Assembly: GCA_002453275.1 (NCBI GenBank)
Contig: DKGN01000001.1
Coordinates: 1 to 10,835, forward strand
DNA length: 10,835 nucleotides
DNA from: Caryophanales bacterium UBA6769
Lineage (GTDB): Bacteria; Bacillota; Bacilli; Bacillales; UBA6769
Direction of reading: 5' to 3'
Positions 5,832 to 10,835 of the stretch are shown here, one piece after another (the first letter of the stretch is position 1; each line of letters begins with the position of its first letter). A model generated the notes under the pieces. It was not told the DNA's origin, made no database searches, and saw only the letters and a list, made by a program, of their open reading frames with translations. A program made the position numbers and the translations under genes.

Positions 5832-7364
5832 TCATAACGAACGACTTGCGATTAATTTATACACGCGGGGCAATCCGGCAATTAAATCAGACGCAATGAG
5901 ATCAATTGGTGAATGCTCTTTCGAAACTAATTCATCGGAAACAAGGCCATGGACAAATGTCGCATTACAAATTGCTTCTTGAAGTGAGTCACCTTGCATC
6001 ATAAAGGCAAGCATAATACCTGTGAGCACATCGCCTGACCCACCTTTAGCGAGCGAGACATTTCCCGTTGAATTTACGTATTGGCAGCCTGTCGGTGTTG
6101 TGCAAATTGTAAACGGACCCTTCAGCACTAAATAGACACCATACTCCATTGCAAACTGTCTACTTAATTGAAACCGGCTCCTGTTAACTTCTTCTACTGA
6201 AACGCCAAGAAGCCTCGCCATTTCTCCTTCATGTGGAGTTACGATTGTCGGTGCTACCCTGTCGCGTAACCGCTCCTTCATTGAAGATAAATGAAAAAGA
6301 CCGTCTGCATCGATAAGCAAGGGGATTGGTCGTTCAATTACTTTTTTGATCATGTTACGGCTACCTTCACGGCGCCCCATCCCTGGTCCAATTGCAATGG
6401 CATCGAAACCATTCAAATTAGTCGAAAACTCTCCCGAAAATTGTCCTAATTCTGATGGACACGGCATGTACATTGCTTCCATCACACGACTCGCTATAGG
6501 AATGACTGCTTCCTCAGGCATTGCAATCGTTATTAACCCACTTCCACTACGAAGAGCTGCCTTTGCTGACATCGTTATTGCACCACTCATCGATTTTGAA
6601 CCACCGATGAGTAGCCCTTTTCCATAATCTCCTTTATGGGCGGTCGGACTTCGCTCCGGAAACGTACGCATGACATCGTGGGACGTCCAAACGAAACGCT
6701 TTTCCTCCACTTGATCACTAATTGCGGGCGGGATCCCAATGTTGACGACGTGAACATCACCATAAAAATGCCGGCTAGGATACGTAAAGGCCCCTAGCTT
6801 CGGGTGATGAATGACGATCGTTTCATGAGCTTGAATCGCATCTGCCACTGGTCCACCATCCGCGGATACACCACTTGGTAAATCAATGGCGACGATTCGC
6901 TTGCCCTGTTGCGCGTTTATAAGTGAGATGATTTCTTTATACGGTGTTCTCAACATGCCCTTTACTCCGATCCCAAGCAAGGCATCGATTACGAGTGTGC
7001 TTTTAGCAAGTGATTCTCGAAAAGCTTCAAAACTTTCTTTATGAATCGTTCGGTAATCATAGCTCGAACGCTCATACACGAGCATCGCTTTTTTCGCGTC
7101 CCCAGAGATTTCATAGTTTTCCGCCGCAAGCCACACAGCGACGTCATACCCGTAGCTTTTTAACATGCGTGCGATTACAAAGCCGTCTCCCCCGTTATTC
7201 CCTTTGCCGATGACAATCATAATTCGTTCATCTTTTGATAAACTTCGTAATAAAGCGTTTACGACAGCCTGCCCTGCATTCTCCATTAACATTTCCCCGC
7301 GTAACCCTAATTGCATCGCTTTGCGGTCAATCGCATACATTTCGTCTTTCGTTACGATCTGCAC
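5832..7364 (-). CDS. nnr: Bifunctional NAD(P)HX epimerase / ADP-dependent NAD(P)HX dehydratase
   Basis: Metabolite-repair enzyme: the N-terminal YjeF_N domain (about 1-215) epimerises hydrated NAD(P)H, and the C-terminal ribokinase-like domain (about 230-505) dehydrates S-NAD(P)HX using ADP. Motifs, counted from the GTG start: GKGNNGGDG (53-61), VIDALLG with its acidic residue near 127, DLPSG (161-165), HKGDYG (243-248), GPGMG (326-330), TPHEGEMARL (376-385) and KGGSGDVLTG (440-449) with the catalytic aspartate. Both halves look intact. I choose GTG 7364 (510 aa) because AGGAGG lies seven bases upstream and the protein then begins MQIVTKDEMYAID, typical for the family. A TTG at 7403 would add 13 residues that run through the ribosome-binding site. 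It has its own good promoter upstream and is followed by ydcC. Confidence 0.95.
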   Translation of the reverse strand: MQIVTKDEMYAIDRKAMQLGLRGEMLMENAGQAVVNALLRSLSKDERIMIVIGKGNNGGDGFVIARMLKSYGYDVAVWLAAENYEISGDAKKAMLVYERSSYDYRTIHKESFEAFRESLAKSTLVIDALLGIGVKGMLRTPYKEIISLINAQQGKRIVAIDLPSGVSADGGPVADAIQAHETIVIHHPKLGAFTYPSRHFYGDVHVVNIGIPPAISDQVEEKRFVWTSHDVMRTFPERSPTAHKGDYGKGLLIGGSKSMSGAITMSAKAALRSGSGLITIAMPEEAVIPIASRVMEAMYMPCPSELGQFSGEFSTNLNGFDAIAIGPGMGRREGSRNMIKKVIERPIPLLIDADGLFHLSSMKERLRDRVAPTIVTPHEGEMARLLGVSVEEVNRSRFQLSRQFAMEYGVYLVLKGPFTICTTPTGCQYVNSTGNVSLAKGGSGDVLTGIMLAFMMQGDSLQEAICNATFVHGLVSDELVSKEHSPIDLIASDLIAGLPRVYKLIASRSL

Positions 7365-7478
7365 AACTTTCCCTCCTAACCGCACTAAAAATATATGAGA
7401 CAACTTCTGTCAATATGCTGACTAGCATGACAAGCATTTTAAAAAAGCACAATTGCGAACAGAAATCTTCTGGAACCT

Positions 7479-7507
7479 ATTATATCAACGCTTTTAGTAA
7501 AAGTGAA
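7479..7507 (-). promoter_or_regulatory. Sigma-A-type promoter for nnr-ydcC
   Basis: Minus strand: -35 TTCACT (7502-7507), exactly 17 bp, perfect -10 TATAAT (7479-7484) preceded by TGA, which makes an extended TGnTATAAT. Predicted transcript start near 7472, giving a leader of about 108 nt. It explains how nnr is expressed despite two terminators between it and acpS. Confidence 0.7.
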
Positions 7508-7550
7508 AAAAAGTCAAAACGCAGGATAATGCATACGAGTGTGCGTATTT

Positions 7551-7581
7551 GGAGCTAATTTTGGGGCTAGTATGGGGCTAA
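7551..7581. repeat. Three GGGGCTA-like short direct repeats
   Basis: TTGGAGCTA, TTGGGGCTA and ATGGGGCTA follow each other at about 11-bp spacing between 7550 and 7580. On the plus strand one frame reads FGANFGASMGLKK then stop, with another stop 20 codons upstream. They sit between the nnr promoter and the phage-like gene's terminator. Meaning unknown; an integration junction is one possibility. Confidence 0.4.
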
Positions 7582-7600
7582 AAAAATGATAGGAAAAGTG

Positions 7601-7626
7601 AAAAAAACCATCTCGAATGAGATGGG
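7601..7626 (-). terminator. Intrinsic terminator of the phage-like gene
   Basis: CCATCTC / GAGATGG form a perfect 7-bp stem (7608-7614 with 7619-7625) around a 4-nt loop, followed on the minus strand by seven T. It lies about 117 nt past the stop of the gene at 7743. Confidence 0.87.
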
Positions 7627-7742
7627 TCAACTTAAAAGGAATGACTATAATTCAGAAAAAAATTTTTATTTTATGAATGTGATAAACCTTAGTGTTATAA
7701 ATTTAGATTAAAAATAACTGGATTTTTTTAAACATGGAACAA

Positions 7743-8033
7743 TCATAACTTATTAATGTTTTTCACCTCCAATTTATCAATCCTTTTATGAGCCGATTTC
7801 GTACTTTCGTCAACTCTTATAATTTGTTCATTCATTCGAGACATTTGCTTTTCATTTGCTTTTAAGTCTATTCGTATATCATCTACACCTTTACCGATTG
7901 CATCAAGTTTTGTTTTAATGACTCCGTCTTCTTTAGCGTCAGATTTAATATCTTTATCTCGGTTTCGTTGAAATGTAAGGTACGAGAATAGAAAGCCCAT
8001 AAGTGTACCTGCGACGCCAATAAGCCATTCCAC
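7743..8033 (-). CDS. Small phage-like membrane-anchored coiled-coil protein
   Basis: Starting at GTG 8033, the 96-aa protein opens MEWLIGVAGTLMGFLFSYLTF, one membrane segment with no signal cleavage site. A charged linker (RNRDKDIKSDAKED) follows, then a heptad-like helix (about 40-90) with KTKLDAIGKGVDDIRIDLKA and ESTKSAHKRIDKLE. From memory this is the layout of small proteins near holin and endolysin genes in Bacillales prophages, related in style to XhlA; the exact role is unknown. I prefer GTG 8033 over GTG 8042 because GGGGGTGG (8039-8046) is then the ribosome-binding site, with 5-nt spacing. Terminators lie on both sides (8102-8125 and 7601-7626), with AT-rich DNA downstream. No other phage gene is present, so it is either a remnant or a domesticated single gene. 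The frame is intact. Confidence 0.75.
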   Translation of the reverse strand: MEWLIGVAGTLMGFLFSYLTFQRNRDKDIKSDAKEDGVIKTKLDAIGKGVDDIRIDLKANEKQMSRMNEQIIRVDESTKSAHKRIDKLEVKNINKL

Positions 8034-8342
8034 CCGAACCACCCCCGTCTTATTTTTATTATATGAAACACTTGTCTACCCAGTAACGGTATTTACACAT
8101 GAAAAAACACCTCAAATTGAAGTGTCCTGATTGTTTATTAACTAAACTCTTAATAAAGTGGTAAGGGTTACAAGTATATTTTGTTACTCTTACAAAAATG
8201 TTAGAATCCAGTACTATCGAACAACAATGGCCGTTAATAAGAATGCGGCAAGTTTAGTATCTGGTGCCTACTCAACCATAAAATCTGTTTGCCTAATAAG
8301 ATAGACAAAAACCGGATACCTTCTTTCAGAACTTCATGATCT
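8034..8342. other. Non-coding gap between the phage-like gene and acpS
   Basis: Holds a TATAAT-like -10 at 8058-8063 (minus) with no convincing -35, the terminator at 8102-8125, an inverted repeat TTATTAA / TTAATAA near 8136-8157, and a long imperfect hairpin at 8161-8193 (11-bp stem with one wobble and one mismatch, no T-run). From 8220 to 8342 I see no gene; a minus-strand reading with two internal stops might be a degraded frame, but I do not recognise it. Confidence 0.5.
8102..8125 (-). terminator. Intrinsic terminator downstream of acpS
   Basis: Minus strand: ACACTTCA / TGAGGTGT stem (8 bp with one G-U pair), 3-nt loop, then a run of T. It lies between acpS and the phage-like gene and would stop acpS transcripts about 220 nt past the acpS stop. 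Confidence 0.78.
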
Positions 8343-8705
8343 TTATCCACGGTTAAACAAGCTTTCAATAATAACTTGAGCTGCAACGGTCTGTTTTGTA
8401 TGGGTAATCGTGACGTGCACGCGTTCATGCTCGTTCGTCGACAAGATGACTGGTCTTCCATTCTCACTTTTAATTTCAATATGCTGCCAGCTCAATTTAC
8501 CAATTCCTGTTCCTCTCGCTTTTGCATAGGCTTCTTTAGCTGCAAATCGGCCTGCTAAAAATTCAATTTTGCGTTTTGTTGAAAGCTGTACATACCGCTC
8601 CCTTTCATTAGGGGTTAAAATACGTTCAACAAACCGTTCATTGTTCGATACGGCATGTTCAATTCGCTCAATTTCAATTAGGTCAAGACCGATTCCAACG
8701 ATCAT
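8343..8705 (-). CDS. acpS: Holo-[acyl-carrier-protein] synthase AcpS
   Basis: Transfers the 4'-phosphopantetheine arm of coenzyme A to a serine of acyl carrier protein, making it active for fatty-acid synthesis; a cytoplasmic trimer in this family. The protein is 120 aa, the normal length. The Mg-binding residues are in place: Asp8 in GIGLDLIEIERI (4-15) and Glu58 in GRFAAKEAYAKA (52-63). The C-terminal strand THTKQTVAAQVI is a modest variant of the usual SHSKxxAxAQV, with Thr in place of the first Ser, a conservative change. The ATG at 8705 follows AGGAGGAG with good spacing. In related genomes acpS is followed closely by nnr; here a 640-bp segment holding a phage-like gene separates stop from nnr promoter. 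It diverges from ydcA. Confidence 0.96.
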   Translation of the reverse strand: MIVGIGLDLIEIERIEHAVSNNERFVERILTPNERERYVQLSTKRKIEFLAGRFAAKEAYAKARGTGIGKLSWQHIEIKSENGRPVILSTNEHERVHVTITHTKQTVAAQVIIESLFNRG

Positions 8706-8775
8706 TGAAGCACTCCTCCTTCTATTTCACCCATTTTCCGCATAATAAATAGAACTTACTCGTTCAATTGCCTTG

Positions 8776-8814
8776 CGAACGAAGCGCCACATCCGTTTGA
8801 GAATAGCTTGTCAC
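8776..8814. repeat. Dispersed repeat, copy D
   Basis: Begins CGAACGAAGCGCCACATC and aligns with 3022-3060 (CGAACGTTGCGCCCTCATC), continuing through a GTTTGA-like block to TAGC and CAC, with a few gaps. Same orientation as the copies at 3016 and 8849. Confidence 0.5.
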
Positions 8815-8848
8815 TACAAATAGGCATACATGAACGTGAAAACGACAC

Positions 8849-8896
8849 GTGCTTCGAACGTTGCACTTTCTTCTTTCAAAACTTAGCATCACATTG
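8849..8896. repeat. Dispersed repeat, copy C
   Basis: GTGCTTCGAACGTTGC matches GTGTCTCGAACGTTGC at 3016-3031 in 14 of 16 positions. Similarity continues at lower level through ACTTAGC and CACATTG, matching GCTTAGC and CACTTG at 3051-3065. About 48 bp, same orientation as copy A. Confidence 0.6.
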
Positions 8897-9055
8897 TCAC
8901 TGGCCACTTACTCTAGCCCACTATGAACAAAGTCAAAACTCATTTCGATTGTTTCTGATTCTTTTTCATCTATGTTAAACTAAAAGAAAACTTATTCAAA
9001 CGTATGAAATGTATGCTAATTAGAAAATGCTTTCTTGTAAAGAAGGGTGAACCCT

Positions 9056-9814
9056 ATGTTTATTCGGCACGAATCGTTGCGCTCATTTTTAAGGCTATAT
9101 CCAATTGTTTCAACACTCATTATCATTCATCTTGTTCTTTTCCTTATTATTAATCTTTTTCCTGGTGGACAGATTTTTTTGTTTTGGGGAGTCGGACAAA
9201 ATGGAATGATTGCTGTCGGGGAGTATTGGCGACTTGTCACGCCTATTTTTTTACATGCATCTTTCGGTCATGTCCTCTTTAATTCGTTTTCCCTTTATTT
9301 ATTTGGACCTGCTTTAGAGCAAATGCTCGGGAAAATCAAATTTATCATCAGTTATTTAGCGATGGGAATTATCGCAAACATTGTCACCTTTTATTTGAAG
9401 GAGCCTTCATTTACTCAGCTTGGAGCCTCCGGTTCAATTTATGGTCTCTTCGGAATTTATTTTTACATGGTCATGTTCCGAAAAGATTTAATTGATCGGA
9501 TGAATTCTCAAATCGTATCAACCATTCTCGTTATCGGCTTGATCATGACCTTTGTCACCCCAAATATAAACGTCCTCGCTCACTTATTTGGGCTCGTTAG
9601 CGGATTGGCTATTGCCCCGATCATTCTTAACAATGCTAAACGGTTTACGCCATTTATTGAGGTTCGGCAACGTCCTGCACAAGCAGAGGAACCGACCTTT
9701 AATCCAGACCGCTGGAAGCGAAGACGATTATCAAATAACAAAACGTTTCAAAAAGTCATTTGGGGGTTTTTTATCCTTTTTGTTCTCGCGGGAATCCTCG
9801 TATATTTAAGGTAA
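9056..9814 (+). CDS. ydcA: Rhomboid-family intramembrane serine protease (YdcA)
   Basis: Polytopic membrane protein that cleaves transmembrane substrates inside the bilayer; its natural substrate is unknown. The 252-aa protein has about six hydrophobic segments. Rhomboid signatures are intact: HASFGHVLFNSFSLYLFG, giving the HxxxxHxxxN pattern (His67, His72, Asn76), the nucleophile in LGASGSIYG (Ser125), and the catalytic His in NVLAHLFGLVSG (His176). A basic cytosolic tail with WKRRRL precedes the last membrane segment near the C-terminus, which suggests a seventh helix. I choose ATG 9056 because AGAAGGGTG lies just upstream; the GTG at 9047 lies within that site. The gene faces away from acpS and its last 9 bases overlap the end of ydbT, the same relative order and strand as in B. 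subtilis. Activity is likely from the complete Ser-His dyad. Confidence 0.93.
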   Translation: MFIRHESLRSFLRLYPIVSTLIIIHLVLFLIINLFPGGQIFLFWGVGQNGMIAVGEYWRLVTPIFLHASFGHVLFNSFSLYLFGPALEQMLGKIKFIISYLAMGIIANIVTFYLKEPSFTQLGASGSIYGLFGIYFYMVMFRKDLIDRMNSQIVSTILVIGLIMTFVTPNINVLAHLFGLVSGLAIAPIILNNAKRFTPFIEVRQRPAQAEEPTFNPDRWKRRRLSNNKTFQKVIWGFFILFVLAGILVYLR

Positions 9815-10835
9815 GCTGTCTTTTCGGACACGAAGCAGGTGAAGCAATTCATCTGCTTCTTTTTTATCCATATCCTTCACGATGAACGTATGTCCAAGCA
9901 AGCCGCCTAAAACAGATATTTGAAAAGAAGCTAGATCTTTCCGTCTTTGAAACCACGTTTCCGACACTTCAAATGATTGAATGCGTTTTTTCAATGTGAA
10001 CACCGTTGTTTTTTTCAACTTTCGAAAGCGCATCCCAATTAAATCTTTTGTGATGAACCAGCCCGCGTCCTCATGCTTCAAAAACCCAAGTATACTTCCA
10101 AGTACAATGAAAACAAGAGTTGCGAATGCATAGGAAGTTGGCAAATACCAAAAGGCAAGACCGACGATTGGTAACGTAAACCACGTATTTCTTATAATGT
10201 AACGGCGGAGCGAGCGCTGAGGCACTGTCTGAAAAGTCGACTCATGAGCAAAAGTAGGGACAACATGGTGTAAAAATGTATGGATTTTTTTCTTGCGAAT
10301 AAGCGGATGGATGACGGTTGACTGATCTTGTTCCTGCCCACTATCTCCCGCGATATCGACTTGAATCGTTGCCAGCTGAAACGGTTGCCTTAAAATCCCC
10401 TCTTCAATCCGAACCGCTTGAACTTTATTTAGCGGAATCGTTACATGTCGTTTTTCGAGCAACCCTCGTTCAATGACAAGTTCGTCTTGTTGCTTTTTTA
10501 ACGTGAACCCACCAAATCGCAAGACTGTACTAATAATTGAAACAACCCAAGCAACGATCGCAACGAAAATAATCAAAATAGAAATGAACAAAAGACTAGA
10601 TGAAACTAGGGCATCATAAACTCCCTCAAAAAAATGGTCAGGAAGAAATTGATCAATTTGTGAAATAAAAGCCCCAATAAATGAAAATAAAACACCGAAT
10701 CCACCAGAAGTTGAGGCTACAATAATAAGAGCACGCTTAGATAGCTTGAACTCATACTCTATTTTATCCTCTTCCACCCGGTGATCATCCTCACCTAGGA
10801 CACTTTCTTCAGCCTCTTCTTGCATTCGAATCCAG
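9806..10835 (-). CDS. ydbT: YdbT-like membrane protein with bacterial PH domains (N-terminus off window)
   Basis: The frame is open to the right edge, so the ATG at 10825 is most likely an internal Met; the last 342 codons or so are visible, against about 490 aa for B. subtilis YdbT. Counted from that Met: an acidic linker (1-25), membrane segments at about 31-54 and 71-101, a bacterial PH-type domain (bPH_2, DUF304) at about 104-195 with GGFTLKKQQDELVIERGLLE, two short membrane segments at 215-248, and a second PH-type domain at 255-335 with GWFITKDLIGMRFRK. An earlier PH domain is expected off-window. The molecular role is uncertain; the B. subtilis YdbS/YdbT pair has been linked to resistance to an antimicrobial peptide. 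It converges on ydcA with a 9-bp overlap and no terminator between them. Confidence 0.9.
   Translation of the reverse strand, partial: WIRMQEEAEESVLGEDDHRVEEDKIEYEFKLSKRALIIVASTSGGFGVLFSFIGAFISQIDQFLPDHFFEGVYDALVSSSLLFISILIIFVAIVAWVVSIISTVLRFGGFTLKKQQDELVIERGLLEKRHVTIPLNKVQAVRIEEGILRQPFQLATIQVDIAGDSGQEQDQSTVIHPLIRKKKIHTFLHHVVPTFAHESTFQTVPQRSLRRYIIRNTWFTLPIVGLAFWYLPTSYAFATLVFIVLGSILGFLKHEDAGWFITKDLIGMRFRKLKKTTVFTLKKRIQSFEVSETWFQRRKDLASFQISVLGGLLGHTFIVKDMDKKEADELLHLLRVRKDSLP

Larger units (their letters stand above)
7365..7742. other. AT-rich non-coding gap upstream of nnr
   Basis: Contains the nnr promoter (7479-7507), three GGGGCTA-like words (7551-7580), the terminator of the phage-like gene (7601-7626) and, from 7627 to 7742, very AT-rich sequence in which I see no gene or motif. 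The composition of the last part differs from the flanking host genes, which fits imported DNA. Confidence 0.6.
8706..9055. other. Divergent intergenic region acpS / ydcA with dispersed repeats
   Basis: About 350 bases that must contain promoters for both acpS (minus) and ydcA (plus); I found no convincing -35/-10 pair for either (the best plus-strand pair is TTGTTT near 8949 with TATGTT about 16 bp on). Its middle holds two copies of the short repeat also found upstream of ndoAI. Confidence 0.5.

Noticed and set aside
5819..5835. AATACAAT upstream of ydcC, close to a sigma-E -10 (CATACAAT), attractive because ydcC is sporulation-linked in B. subtilis.
   Set aside because: No matching sigma-E -35 element occurs about 14 bp upstream, so a single partial -10 is not enough.
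7365..7403. Upstream TTG start for nnr at 7403.
   Set aside because: The extra residues would be read through the AGGAGG site that serves GTG 7364, and family members begin near MQIVT.
7235..7558. 107-codon plus-strand open frame antisense to nnr and its promoter.
   Set aside because: It is out of phase with the well-supported nnr gene on the other strand and has low-complexity, shadow-like composition.
8234..8479. 81-codon minus-strand open frame overlapping the end of acpS.
   Set aside because: Its first half is a shadow of acpS in another frame and no ribosome-binding site was seen; the tail past acpS is not recognisable.

Overview
The window is a chromosomal segment of a low-to-mid GC Firmicute of the order Bacillales, most likely Bacillaceae outside the B. 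subtilis group. Gene order and protein sequences match the conserved B. subtilis neighbourhood ydbT / ydcA / acpS / ydcC / alr / ndoAI / ndoA / rsbRA / rsbS / rsbT / rsbU, here read mostly on the minus strand. I cannot name the species from sequence alone.

Layout from left to right. Positions 1-1842 (minus) carry the sigma-B stressosome module: rsbU (start only; it runs off the left edge), rsbT, rsbS and rsbR. Environmental stress is sensed by the RsbR/RsbS complex. RsbT phosphorylates it, is released, and activates the RsbU phosphatase that starts the partner switch freeing sigma-B. Positions 2090-2722 (minus) carry the MazEF-type toxin-antitoxin pair ndoAI-ndoA, closed by a terminator. Positions 2723-3403 are an unusually long (about 680 bp) non-coding stretch rich in inverted and tandem repeats. 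Positions 3404-4567 hold alr (D-Ala supply for the wall), with its own candidate promoter behind a strong terminator. Positions 4765-7364 hold ydcC (lipoprotein) and nnr (bifunctional NAD(P)HX repair), which look like one transcription unit with a good sigma-A-like promoter at 7479-7507.

Positions 7600-8130 interrupt the acpS-nnr neighbourhood. They contain a small phage-like gene (one membrane segment plus coiled coil) with an intrinsic terminator on each side and AT-rich surroundings. acpS (8343-8705, minus) activates acyl carrier protein. ydcA (9056-9814, plus) is a rhomboid protease diverging from acpS and overlapping tail-to-tail with ydbT (9806 to the right edge, minus), a multi-pass PH-domain membrane protein.

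Two things stand out. First, a family of short, structured, same-orientation repeats occurs in two separate intergenic regions (about 3016-3232 and 8776-8896). I recognise it as no known RNA or element, and it is the best candidate for something undescribed. Second, an unbroken run of six genes (rsbR to nnr) appears to use TTG or GTG starts, judged by Shine-Dalgarno placement; for ndoA an ATG directly follows the TTG, so that one is less certain. Otherwise the core genes look intact and ordinary.
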